64,000 nucleotides of DNA from Xylophilus sp. GOD-11R (lineage in GTDB: Bacteria; Pseudomonadota; Gammaproteobacteria; Burkholderiales; Burkholderiaceae_C): assembly GCF_033546935.1 (NCBI RefSeq), contig NZ_CP137854.1, forward strand, positions 2,976,001 through 3,040,000. Direction: 5' to 3'. Both the position numbers and the translations under genes were made by a program. Below, piece by piece: positions 28,892-37,224 of this stretch. The notes under the pieces were generated by a model. That model made no database searches and was not told the DNA's origin. It saw nothing but the letters and a program-made list of their open reading frames with translations. Numbering within the stretch: the stretch's first letter is position 1; every line of letters starts with the position of its first letter.

Positions 28892-30094
28892 TCAGGACGG
28901 ACGCGCGGCCGCGTCGGCGCGGGCCTGCTGCATCGGCACTTCCTGCGGCGCCACGAGCGAGCCCGGGCGCACCCGCTGCAGGCCGTTGACGACGATGCGC
29001 TCGCCCGCCTTCAGCCCGGAATCGACGATGCGCAGCCCGTCGATCGGACCGCCCAGGCGCACTTCGCGGTACTCGGCCTTGTTGTCGGGGCCGATCACCA
29101 TCACGTACTTCTTGCTCTGGTCGGTGCCCACGGCGCGTTCGCTCACCAGCAGCGCGTTCGAGGTGCGCGAATGGCCCATGCGGATGCGGGCGAACTGGCC
29201 GGGCGTCAGCGAGCCGTCGGCGTTGTCGAACACCGCGCGCACCCGCACCGTGCCGCTGCGGGCGTCGACCTGGTTGTCGACCAGTTGCAGGCGGCCGGTG
29301 TAGGGCGTATCGGCCTGGCCGGCGGTGCCCATGCGCACCGCGATCGCGCCCTGCGCGGCGCGGGCGCCGGTGCGGTCGAGCGCCTGTTCGTCGGCGTCGA
29401 AGCTCGCGTAGATCGGGCTCACCGACACCAGCGTGGTCAGTACCGGCGAGCCGGGGCCTGCGGCCACCAGGTTGCCGACGGTGATCTCGACCCGGCCGAT
29501 GCGGCCGGCGACCGGCGCGCGAACCTGCGTGTAGCCGAGATTCAGGCGTGCCGTCTGCAGGGCGGCAGTGGCCGCGCGCAGCCGGGCGTCGGCTTCGGCG
29601 CCGGCGTTGCGGCGCTCGTCGAGTTCGCGCTCGGCGATCGCCTTGTCGTCCCACAGCCGCTGCGAACGCGCCAGCTCGCTGCGGGCAAATACCAGCCGAG
29701 CCTGGGCGGCGGCGACTTCGGCCGATGCGCGGTCGACCTCGGCGGCGTACGGCGCCGGGTCGATCGTCACCAGCAGATCGCCGGACTTCACCAGCGCGCC
29801 TTCACGGAAATGGATCGACTGCACGGCGCCCGCCACGCGGGAACGCACGTCGACCCGCTGCACGGCTTCGAGCCGGCCGGAGTATTCGTCGAAGGCGCTG
29901 ATCTCGCGTTCGGCCACGGTCGCGACAGAGACCGGCGTTGCGGGCGGTGGCGCGGCGGCGCCGGCATCGGCGCTGGAAGCGGCGCCCGGCAGGCCGATCA
30001 ACGCGGCGGCGCCCACGGCCACCGCCACGGTGGCCACGGACAGGGCCACGCCGATGCGGCGGCGGCTGGTGGGGGTGGTGGATGCGTCGGTCAT
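28892..30094 (-). CDS. RND efflux periplasmic adaptor (AcrA/MexA-like)
   Basis: A 400-residue membrane-fusion protein. One N-terminal membrane anchor (VALSVATVAVAVGAAALIG), no lipobox, then lipoyl halves (SRVAGAVQSIHFREGALVKSGDLL; TQVRAPVAGRIGRVE), an alpha-hairpin and beta-barrel domains. First gene of the efflux operon. No TetR or other regulator lies directly beside it. The upstream ~200 bp (30095-30295) holds A-rich sequence with no clear gene. Confidence 0.94.
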   Translation of the reverse strand: MTDASTTPTSRRRIGVALSVATVAVAVGAAALIGLPGAASSADAGAAAPPPATPVSVATVAEREISAFDEYSGRLEAVQRVDVRSRVAGAVQSIHFREGALVKSGDLLVTIDPAPYAAEVDRASAEVAAAQARLVFARSELARSQRLWDDKAIAERELDERRNAGAEADARLRAATAALQTARLNLGYTQVRAPVAGRIGRVEITVGNLVAAGPGSPVLTTLVSVSPIYASFDADEQALDRTGARAAQGAIAVRMGTAGQADTPYTGRLQLVDNQVDARSGTVRVRAVFDNADGSLTPGQFARIRMGHSRTSNALLVSERAVGTDQSKKYVMVIGPDNKAEYREVRLGGPIDGLRIVDSGLKAGERIVVNGLQRVRPGSLVAPQEVPMQQARADAAARPS

Positions 30095-30295
30095 GGTGTG
30101 TCCTCGAAAAAGAAAAGGAGACGAAAAAAGGGCGAACGAAAAACGTCGGCCGCGTGCTGGGCGGTCGAAGAAAAAATGAAAATCACCAGCCCGGCGACAG
30201 TCGTCGGGCGACAGCCATCCGGCCGGTGCCGATCACAGGGCGCCGGAGGACGGGTTCATCGGCAGGGGCGAGCGTCCCGGTGCGGGACGCGGCGC

Positions 30296-31165
30296 CTAGT
30301 GCGGTGGTTCGGGCGCTTTCGCGGTCGCGGCGAAAAAGGAGCTCACGTATTCGCGGACCGCAGGCGCGCAGGGACAAGGGTCCTGATCCTGCGAGGCCAG
30401 CGCGTCGGGCCAGCCCTGGGCCTGTGGAATTGGCCGCCAGGTCACCGGCACGCCGGCAGCGCCGAGCTTTTCGGCATACACGCGGGCTTCGTCGTGCATC
30501 GGATCGGCCACGCCCGCCATCACCAGCGTGGGCGCGATGCCGCTCATGCGGCACGAGGCGCCCGGCACCGCGTAGGGATGCTCCGCATCGCGTGGACCAC
30601 GCAGGTAGGCCATCCAGCCTTCGGACCACTTGCACGCGCCGGTCGATTCGCAGGTCGCCTCGCGCAGCGACGCGGTGCCGGTGCAGGGGTCGAGCATGGG
30701 CGACAGCAGGATCTGCCCGGCCAGCGGCGGATGCGCCCGGTCACGCGCCATGGCCGCCACGGCCGCGGCAATATTGCCGCCGGCTTCCTCGCCCGCCAGG
30801 TAGATGCGCGCGCCCCGGCCGCCTACCTTCATCCGGTGCCGGTGCAGCCAGTCGAGCGCCGCATAGCCGGTTTCGATTCCGGCGGGAAACGGATGCGACG
30901 GCGCCAGCGGGTAGGCGATCGACGCCACCACCGCGCCGGTGGCCGCCAGGATGCGCGGCACCTGGCTGCCGCTGTCCAGGCAGCCCGAGGTGAAGGCGCC
31001 GCCGTGGAAATGCAGCACCAGCGGCGTGCCGCCACCCACCGTGCGCTGGCCCTTGCCGTACCAGCGCACGCCCACGGGCTCCCGGCCCGGAAGGTCGAGC
31101 GTCTCGTCCAGACCGGTGACGGGGCACTCGGCGGCTTTCGACTTGGCAATGGTGGCTGGCGACAT
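30296..31165 (-). CDS. HSL-type alpha/beta-hydrolase fold protein lacking catalytic Ser and His
   Basis: A 289-residue protein of the hormone-sensitive-lipase esterase fold, with oxyanion loop HGGAF (54-58) and core strands intact. The nucleophile elbow, normally GDSAGG, reads GEEAGG (125-130), with Glu127 where the Ser should be. The usual His (HGF region) is replaced by QAQGW (248-252). Asp221 (ADPMHDEA) remains. It is therefore probably not a serine esterase. The start at 31165 is preferred over 31309, which would run into the LysR promoter region. Divergent from the LysR gene. Confidence 0.8.
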   Translation of the reverse strand: MSPATIAKSKAAECPVTGLDETLDLPGREPVGVRWYGKGQRTVGGGTPLVLHFHGGAFTSGCLDSGSQVPRILAATGAVVASIAYPLAPSHPFPAGIETGYAALDWLHRHRMKVGGRGARIYLAGEEAGGNIAAAVAAMARDRAHPPLAGQILLSPMLDPCTGTASLREATCESTGACKWSEGWMAYLRGPRDAEHPYAVPGASCRMSGIAPTLVMAGVADPMHDEARVYAEKLGAAGVPVTWRPIPQAQGWPDALASQDQDPCPCAPAVREYVSSFFAATAKAPEPPH

Positions 31166-31389
31166 GGTGAAGTTTCCCGTAAGCGATAAAACGCAACGTG
31201 AAGCGAACTGTAGAGGGTGCGCTTCATGCGATAAACCGGCTGCGAACGCATGCTCTGTTTCCGTGAGACGAACAATGGAGCAGCTCGGTCGGTGTAACAA
31301 TTCTCCCATCCCGGGCGTCTCGCCGAAGGCGAGGCAGACACCCGGGAGACAGACAACAAAACATCAGGGCGTCGGACGAGGGAACCACC

Positions 31390-32307
31390 GTGGACCAGAT
31401 ACAGGCAATGCGCGCCTTCACCCGGGTGGTGGAGACCGGCAATTTCACCAAGGCGGCCGATTCGCTGTCGCTGCCCAAGGCCTCCATCACCAAGCAGGTC
31501 CAGGCGCTGGAATCGCGGCTGCAGGTGCGGCTGCTCAACCGCACCACCCGGCGGGTCACCGTCACGGCCGACGGTGCGGCCTACTACGAGCGTGCCAGCC
31601 GGCTGCTGAGCGACCTCGACGACATCGAGGCCAGCATGACCAACGCCCAGGCCACGCCGCGCGGCCGGCTGCGGGTGGACATCGGGTCTTCCATCGCGCG
31701 GCTGGTCATCATTCCTTCCTTGGGCGAGTTCCACGACCGGTTTCCGGACATCCAGCTCGACCTCGGCGTGGGCGACCGCTCGGTCGACCTGATCGGCGAG
31801 AACGTCGACTGCGTGGTGCGGGGCGGCGAGCTCACCGAGCAATTTTTGGTGGCGCGGCGCATCGGGAGCATCGCGTTCGTGAATGTGGCGTCACCCGCGT
31901 ATTTGCGCCGGCACGGCGTGCCGCAGCATCCGTCGGATCTCGAAGGCGGCCAGCACCGGGTGGTGCATTACTTCTCCAGTCGCACCGGGCGGCCTTATCC
32001 GATGGATTTCGTGCGGGGTGAAGAACGGGTCGAGCTGGCCATGCAATACCAGCTGTCGACCAACGAGGCGAATGCGCACACGTCCGCCGTGCTGGCCGGC
32101 CTGGGGGTTTCGCAGATGGCGACTTTCGATGCTGCGGCGCACCTGGCGTGCGGAGACCTGGTGGAGGTGCTGCAGGGGTGGACGACTGCGCCGTATCCGG
32201 TGCATGTGGTTTATCCGCCGAATCGGCACTTGAGTGCGAAGGTTCGGGCGTTTGTGGATTGGGCGGCTGAGGTTTTTGGCAGGTTTCCTGCTTTGCAGGG
32301 GCGGTGA
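31390..32307 (+). CDS. LysR-family transcriptional regulator
   Basis: A 305-residue LysR regulator (winged helix about 1-60; FTKAADSLSLPKASITKQVQALE) of the CrgA/DmlR-like subgroup, with a substrate-binding fold from about residue 90. Divergent from the esterase-like gene 224 bp away; a GCGATAAA direct repeat (31183-31190 and 31228-31235) lies between them and may be operator-related. Base use changes near the 3' end: 32221-32280 has only 9 C in 60 against 22 in 60 at 31441-31500. Confidence 0.9.
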   Translation: MDQIQAMRAFTRVVETGNFTKAADSLSLPKASITKQVQALESRLQVRLLNRTTRRVTVTADGAAYYERASRLLSDLDDIEASMTNAQATPRGRLRVDIGSSIARLVIIPSLGEFHDRFPDIQLDLGVGDRSVDLIGENVDCVVRGGELTEQFLVARRIGSIAFVNVASPAYLRRHGVPQHPSDLEGGQHRVVHYFSSRTGRPYPMDFVRGEERVELAMQYQLSTNEANAHTSAVLAGLGVSQMATFDAAAHLACGDLVEVLQGWTTAPYPVHVVYPPNRHLSAKVRAFVDWAAEVFGRFPALQGR

Positions 32308-32314
32308 TTTTTTC

Positions 32315-32346
32315 GATTTATTGATTTATTGATTTATTGATTTATT
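32315..32346 (+). repeat. Tandem 8-bp repeat (GATTTATT x4)
   Basis: Four uninterrupted copies of GATTTATT start 7 bp after the LysR stop. The tract is AT-only apart from one G per unit, strikingly unlike its 68-70% GC surroundings. It could vary in length by slippage. Confidence 0.8.
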
Positions 32347-32366
32347 TTTCTTCTACTGTTCGTAGA

Positions 32367-32631
32367 GTGGAGCTGGGGGCTTGCGCGCCCCCAGACCCGC
32401 GGTAACTTTCTTTTGTTGGGACAAAAGAAAGTCACCAAAGAAAAGCCCTCGAAGACGAGCTTGAAGCTCGGTCGGGCCATTGCTTCGCTCGGCCTGGGGA
32501 ATGTGCCTTCGAACGCTCTAACGGCAACAGTTTGGACAAGGGTCGATCCAGTGCCTTGGCCCCTGCTTCGCAGGGTCGGGGCTGAGAGGGTAAGGACAGG
32601 CGACCGCACTGAGCACGTCGAGGGGGCCGCG
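32367..32631 (+). repeat. ~260-bp dispersed repeat, copy A
   Basis: Begins GTGGAGCTGGGGGC, with hairpin CTGGGGGC-6-GCCCCCAG, then a perfect 12-bp stem ACTTTCTTTTGT-4-ACAAAAGAAAGT, then a conserved tract to GACCGCACTGAGCAC and GAGGGGGCCGCG. Near-identical in copies B (inverted, 145 bp away) and C (59653-59914). The short frames inside show no protein-like features. Copies A and B together fill most of the 877-bp gap between LysR and fdhD. Confidence 0.9.
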
Positions 32632-32775
32632 CTGATTTGATCGCCACGCGCGCTGCGCACCGTGGTCCGGGTCACGTCGTGATGGCCCGCCCGTTCATGC
32701 GCTGCTTCGAGTCGATGTTCGAGTGCCAGGCTCAGCATTCCGCCAGGGCACTTCGCATGGCGCCTGCGCAATCCG

Positions 32776-33021
32776 TCAGTGCGGTTAACTGTTCTTACCC
32801 TCTCAGCCTCGACCCTGCGAAGCAGGGGCCATGGCACTGGATCGACCCTTGTCCAAACTGTTGCCGCTAGAGCGTTCGAAGGCACATTCCCCAGGCCGAG
32901 CGAAGCTATGGCCCGACCGAGCTTCGAGCTCGTCTTCAAGGGTTTTTCTTTGGTGACTTTCTTTTGTCCCAACAAAAGAAAGTTACCGCGGGTCTGGGGG
33001 CGCGCAAGCCCCCAGCTCCAC
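32776..33021 (-). repeat. ~260-bp dispersed repeat, copy B (inverted relative to A)
   Basis: Reverse complement of copy A from the GTGGAGC end (33021) to GACCGCACTGA (32776), with scattered substitutions. It has the same two terminal hairpins. A and B point toward each other around a 144-bp centre that shows no gene, so the single strand could fold into a stem of about 240 bp. The remaining 163 bp to fdhD (33022-33184) is A/C-rich and empty. Confidence 0.9.
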
Positions 33022-33184
33022 CCTCGGCAGAGAGAAGAAAATCCATCAAGCCGACGGCTTAAGTAAAAAGACCAAGCCCCTCTCTAACGCCCGCACCAAA
33101 AGCCAAGCAAAAATCAAAGCCCACGAAAATCAAAATTGCCGAAGCAAATTAAACAAACCCCCACCAGGCGAGAAACAAGAAATC

Positions 33185-34063
33185 TCAAACATACCGAACC
33201 GCCGTGTCCCGCCGACAAAGCCCCCAAAGCCCCATCCCGCTCTCGCGAGCAATACGAACCGCCAGCCCGGTAGGCGCCGAAATACTCGCCATCGCGCCCA
33301 CCCCCAGGCGGGAGCATTTGCGCACCAGTTCATAACTCCCCCGGCTGGACATCACCACGAAACCGCCGCGAAAGTCGGCCCCGTCACGGGCCAGCCACCC
33401 CAGCAACTTGTCCAGGGCGTTGTGTCGCCCGACATCCTCCATCACCCGCGTCAGCGACCCATCCGCCAATGCCCACCCGGCAGCATGCAGAGACCCCGCC
33501 CTGGCGTTGAGCGGCTGCCCTGCAGAAAGCCCGTCGAAGGCAGCGAGCACCACCTCCACATCGACCGACAACCCAACGTCGAGACCGACCGCAGGCGACA
33601 GATCCAGCCCGGCGAGGCTGTCGATGCCGCACACACCGCACCCCGTCCTCCCGGCCAGCGACCGCCGCCGGTCCTTCAGCCGAGCAAACGCACGACTGGA
33701 GATGTCAAGCCGCACCTCGATGGCCGGCGCCTCGGGATCGTCCATCGAAACGGCCGAGCCCCCCGGCAACGTCACCGTCCGCTGCTCGATGCCCCGGCAA
33801 TCGGAAGCGCTGTCGAGAATGCCCTCGCTCAACGCAAAACCGAGCGCGAAATCCTCCAGGTCCTGGGGCGTGGCCATCATCACCGCATGCGAAATGCCGT
33901 TGAACACCAGTGCCACGGGCACCTCGGCTGCGATCCAGTCCTCGTTGTCGCGGGCTGCCACCCCTCCCGCCGAACGGCTTTCGCGCCGGACCGCCACCCG
34001 TTGGAGGGGCGGTGGCCGCGGGGATTCTTCTTGGGACGATGCCGGCAGATGGATTTCGGACAT
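33185..34063 (-). CDS. fdhD: Formate dehydrogenase accessory sulfurtransferase FdhD
   Basis: A 292-residue cytosolic protein that passes sulfur from the cysteine desulfurase to the molybdenum cofactor of formate dehydrogenases. The reactive pair is Cys142-x-x-Cys145 in GRTGCGVCG; VMEDVGRHNALDKL and SSRGSYELV are family blocks. It likely serves the YdeP/FdhF-like oxidoreductase encoded upstream on the same strand. The 3' end facing repeat B is depleted of C on its coding strand. Confidence 0.95.
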   Translation of the reverse strand: MSEIHLPASSQEESPRPPPLQRVAVRRESRSAGGVAARDNEDWIAAEVPVALVFNGISHAVMMATPQDLEDFALGFALSEGILDSASDCRGIEQRTVTLPGGSAVSMDDPEAPAIEVRLDISSRAFARLKDRRRSLAGRTGCGVCGIDSLAGLDLSPAVGLDVGLSVDVEVVLAAFDGLSAGQPLNARAGSLHAAGWALADGSLTRVMEDVGRHNALDKLLGWLARDGADFRGGFVVMSSRGSYELVRKCSRLGVGAMASISAPTGLAVRIARESGMGLWGLCRRDTAVRYV

Positions 34064-34080
34064 CGCCCGATTCTCCCGCG

Positions 34081-34121
34081 TCGATCGTCCGATGACCCCC
34101 GCGGGGTCATCGGACGATCGA
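34081..34121. repeat. Perfect 41-bp hairpin (19-bp stem, 3-nt loop)
   Basis: The left 19 bp and right 19 bp are exact reverse complements around CGC. It begins 2 bp after the stop of the 66-residue gene and ends 17 bp before fdhD. No T-run follows it in the direction of transcription, so a classical intrinsic terminator is doubtful. An intercistronic attenuator, mRNA-stability element or protein-binding palindrome is possible. Confidence 0.85.
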
Positions 34122-34123
34122 TT

Positions 34124-34324
34124 TCACTCTTCGTCGCCCTGGCAGTGGACGCGGACGAAAGCGCCGAGTTCGCCGGAATAGGGGTCGCCGCCTTCCTCAT
34201 CCTGATCTTCCCAGCAGCGCCAGTCCGCCATGTGGTCGATGCCGTCCCCGGCCCGGCGTGCCGCACGCGCACGTCGGCAGCGCTCGGCGGTGGAGGTGTG
34301 GGCCGACACCGGTGTTGCGGTCAT
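34124..34324 (-). CDS. Small acidic protein of unknown function between the molybdoenzyme genes
   Basis: A 66-residue frame (MTATPVSAHTSTAERC...) preceded by a strong GAGGAGAG ribosome site. The N-terminal half is basic (CRRARAARRAGDG), the C-terminal half acidic and aromatic (DWRCWEDQDEEGGDPYSG). Two Cys, one in each half. No domain recognised. It lies between the oxidoreductase and fdhD on the same strand, so it may be a small accessory factor; that is inference. Confidence 0.55.
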   Translation of the reverse strand: MTATPVSAHTSTAERCRRARAARRAGDGIDHMADWRCWEDQDEEGGDPYSGELGAFVRVHCQGDEE

Positions 34325-34470
34325 GTTTCTTCTCTCCTCTAGCTGCTGAAAACCGAACGTTTCAGCAGCGATCTTGGAGAATCCAACCCGAAATCCGCCG
34401 TCGCAGGCGAACCGGCGCCCCATCACGCGAATAGATATAGACCGCGCTTCCTTATCGATTTCAGATGGCG

Positions 34471-34788
34471 TTATCGCGCGCTGGAAGCACCGTCCGTCCC
34501 GGCACCGATGCGCGCGGCGACCTCGGTGCCAGCCGGTGTGAGCCGGACCAGCCAGCGCTCGCCGTCCTGCTCCACCACCACCCATCCAGGGCCGGCCCGG
34601 GGGCCGATACGCGAACTGCCCATGAGGGCGAGCTCCCGCAGCAGCACGCTCGCACCGGCCTGCAGCCGCTTGCCCAGCCGCGGCAAGGAAACCGGCCGAT
34701 CGGACACCGCGGCTTCGTCGGCCAGCGCCAGCAGCAAGGCAGCGGCGAGCGACTCGGCCGGCGGCAGCGGCGGCGCGGCCGCGCTCAA
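34471..34788 (-). CDS. Small winged-helix-like protein coupled to the molybdoenzyme
   Basis: A 105-residue frame starting at TTG 34788, which overlaps the oxidoreductase stop as TTGA. Sequence reads as a helix followed by a wing-like beta hairpin (RPVSLPRLGKRLQAGASVLLREL; GWVVVEQDGERWLVRLTPAG), which suggests a small winged-helix fold. No family named. Translational coupling implies a role with the upstream enzyme. The 146 bp between it and the next small gene hold nothing evident. Confidence 0.55.
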   Translation of the reverse strand: MSAAAPPLPPAESLAAALLLALADEAAVSDRPVSLPRLGKRLQAGASVLLRELALMGSSRIGPRAGPGWVVVEQDGERWLVRLTPAGTEVAARIGAGTDGASSAR

Positions 34789-37091
34789 GCGGGCACGCCT
34801 TCGACCGGCGTGGCGGCCGTACTGCGCACCAGCATCACCGGAATCGACTTGGACGTGGGCGTGCCCGCGTTCTCCGCGACCGAGGACAAGGGCACCAGCG
34901 GATTCGTCTCCGGGTAGTAGGCCGCCAGGCATCCGCGCGGGATGTCGTAGGCCACCAGCCGGAAGCCGTCGGCGCGGCGCTCCTGGCCGTCGTCCCAGAC
35001 GGTCTGGATGTCGACCATGTCGCCATCGACGAATCCCAGCGCACGAATGTCGTCGGCGTGAATGAACACCACCCGTCGCTGCCCGAACACGCCCCGATAG
35101 CGATCGTCCATGCCGTAGATGGTGGTGTTGTACTGGTCGTGCGACCGCGTGGTGCCGAGGTTGAAGACGACCGTGTCCAAGCCCTTCGCGCGGGCGCGGC
35201 GCAGCGGGGTGTCGGTGGGCAGCGGGTGGGCGTAGAAGTTGGCGCGGCCGGTGTCGGTGGTCCAGACCCGCTCGCTGGCGGTATTGCGCAGGCGAAACCC
35301 GCCGGGCACCGCGACGCGGGCGTTGAAATCGTGGAAGTCGACGAAGACCTGTTCGATGAGCTCGCGGATGCGGCCGTAGTCGTCGATCACGCCGAACCAG
35401 TCGACCCGGCTGCGTGCGCCCAGCGTGGCGTGTGCCAACCGCGCGACGATGGCGGGCTCGGACAACAGGTGTTCCGACGCCGGCGGGTTGATGCCTTTGG
35501 AGATGTGCACCATGCCCATCGAGTCTTCCACCGTCACGCCCTGCGGCCCGGCGGCCTGCATGTCGATTTCGGTGCGGCCGAGGCAGGGCAGGATCAGCGC
35601 CTCGCGCCCGTGCACCAGGTGGCTGCGGTTGAGCTTGGTGGTGACGTGCACCGTCAGGTCGCAGCGGCGCAGCGCCTTCCAGGTCTCGAAGGTGTCGGGC
35701 GTGGCGGCGGCGAAGTTGCCACCCAGGGCGAAGAAGACTTTTCCCTTGCCGTCGCGCATGGCCGCGATGGCTTCGACCACGTCCCAGCCATGCTTGCGTG
35801 GCGGTGCGAAGCCGAACACGGCCTGGAGCCGGTCGAGCAACGCGGCGGGCGGCTTTTCCCAGATGCCCATGGTGCGGTCGCCCTGCACGTTGCTGTGGCC
35901 GCGCACCGGGCACGGGCCGGCGCCCGGGCGGCCGATGTTGCCGCGCAGCAGCAGCAGGTCGACGATGAGCTGGATGGTCGCCACCGAATGCTGGTGCTGG
36001 GTGATGCCCATGCCCCAGCAGACGATGGCGCTTTCGGCGTGGCGGTAGATGTCGGCGGCCTGGCGGATCTGCTCGAGCGACAGGCCGGATTCGGCCACCA
36101 GCGCGTCCCAGCTCTCGGCGCGCAGGTCGGCCAGCAGGGCGTCGACACCGGCGGTGTGCCGGGCGATGAAAGCGTGGTCGAGCACGGCCTCGCCGGCGTC
36201 TTCGCGCTCGACGAGGTGCTTCATCATTCCCTTGACCGCCGCCAGGTCCCCGCCGACCTGCAGCTGGAAGTAATGGGTGCTGATGGGCGTGGAGCCCAGC
36301 GTGGCCATTTCCATCTTGCTCTGCGGGTCCTGGAAACGCTCCAGGCCGCGCTCGCGCAAGGGGTTGAAGCTGACGATCTTCGCGCCGCGCTTGTGGGCCT
36401 CGCGCAGCTCGCCGAGCATGCGCGGGTGGTTGGTGCCTGGGTTCTGGCCAAAGATGAAGATGGCGTCGGCGTGCTCGAAATCCTCCAGCGACACCGTCCC
36501 CTTGCCCACGCCGATCTGCGGCCGCATGCCGCTGCCGCTCGGCTCGTGGCACATGTTGGAGCAGTCGGGGAAATTGTTGGTGCCGTACTCCCGCACGAAC
36601 AGCTGGTACAGAAACGCCGCTTCGTTGCTGGCCCGGCCGGAGGTATAGAAAACCGCCTGGTTCGGGTCGGGCAGCTCGTTCAGGTGCCGGGCGATGAGCG
36701 CGAAGGCGGCGTCCCATTCGATCGGCCGGTAGTGGTCAGTGGCCGCGTCGTAGACCATCGGGTGGGTGAGCCGGCCCTGGTCTTCGAGCCAGAAATCGCT
36801 GTGCGTGGCGAGCTCGCTCAGCGTGTGGCGTGCGAACAGCTCGGGCGTGGCGCGGCGCGCGGTGGCTTCGGCCGCGACGGCCTTGGCACCGTTCTCGCAG
36901 AACTCGAAGGTGGAAGCGTGGTTGCGGTCGGGCCAGGCGCAGCCCGGGCAGTCGAAACCGTCGGGCTGGTTGGCCGACAGCAGCGTCTTGGCGCCTTTCA
37001 CCGCGATGTCCTGGCGCTGCAGCGCCAGCCCGACGGACTTCAGCGCGCCCCAGCCGCCCGCCGGGCCTTTATAGATCTCGATTTTGCTCAT
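34785..37091 (-). CDS. FdhF/YdeP-family molybdopterin oxidoreductase
   Basis: A 768-residue member of the FdhF/YdeP alpha-subunit group (E. coli YdeP is about 759). N-terminal Cys pair in FDCPGCAWPDR, molybdopterin domain from about residue 95 (YTSGRASNEAAFLYQLF; FIFGQNPGTNHPRML), and the cofactor dinucleotide-binding domain near 640-760 (TTRSHDQYNTTIYGMDDRYRG). YdeP-type proteins are linked to acid resistance and formate-like chemistry, but the substrate is unproven. No signal peptide. Start at MSKIEIYKGPAGGWG. fdhD lies downstream on the same strand. Confidence 0.9.
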   Translation of the reverse strand: MSKIEIYKGPAGGWGALKSVGLALQRQDIAVKGAKTLLSANQPDGFDCPGCAWPDRNHASTFEFCENGAKAVAAEATARRATPELFARHTLSELATHSDFWLEDQGRLTHPMVYDAATDHYRPIEWDAAFALIARHLNELPDPNQAVFYTSGRASNEAAFLYQLFVREYGTNNFPDCSNMCHEPSGSGMRPQIGVGKGTVSLEDFEHADAIFIFGQNPGTNHPRMLGELREAHKRGAKIVSFNPLRERGLERFQDPQSKMEMATLGSTPISTHYFQLQVGGDLAAVKGMMKHLVEREDAGEAVLDHAFIARHTAGVDALLADLRAESWDALVAESGLSLEQIRQAADIYRHAESAIVCWGMGITQHQHSVATIQLIVDLLLLRGNIGRPGAGPCPVRGHSNVQGDRTMGIWEKPPAALLDRLQAVFGFAPPRKHGWDVVEAIAAMRDGKGKVFFALGGNFAAATPDTFETWKALRRCDLTVHVTTKLNRSHLVHGREALILPCLGRTEIDMQAAGPQGVTVEDSMGMVHISKGINPPASEHLLSEPAIVARLAHATLGARSRVDWFGVIDDYGRIRELIEQVFVDFHDFNARVAVPGGFRLRNTASERVWTTDTGRANFYAHPLPTDTPLRRARAKGLDTVVFNLGTTRSHDQYNTTIYGMDDRYRGVFGQRRVVFIHADDIRALGFVDGDMVDIQTVWDDGQERRADGFRLVAYDIPRGCLAAYYPETNPLVPLSSVAENAGTPTSKSIPVMLVRSTAATPVEGVPA

Positions 37092-37095
37092 ACGG

Positions 37096-37189
37096 CTCCC
37101 CTCCAGGCCCGCCCGCTGCGCGCGGCCTCCCATCCCCTTCCGGGGCCGACACCGGCCGTCCGGCAAAGCCGGCCCGGCGGTGCTCCGGG
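37096..37189 (+). repeat. Dispersed ~95-bp hairpin repeat, copy R3
   Basis: CCCCTCCAGGCCCGCCC, CCCCTTCCGGGG hairpin, CCGTCCGGCAAAGCCGG hairpin and GCGGTGCTC end, matching R1 and R2 at most positions. It fills the gap between the OFA antiporter and the oxidoreductase and is antisense to their transcription, unlike R1 and R2. Confidence 0.8.
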
Positions 37190-37224
37190 AAAGTCAATGA
37201 CGAGAGTCATGCTGGAGTTCGCTT

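Noticed and set aside
32334..32975. Frames through repeats A/B and C that could encode small proteins (MLGQKKVTKEK...)
   Set aside because: They are frame readings of the repeat itself, occur on both strands, lack ribosome sites and end at the repeat edges. Better explained as a non-coding element.
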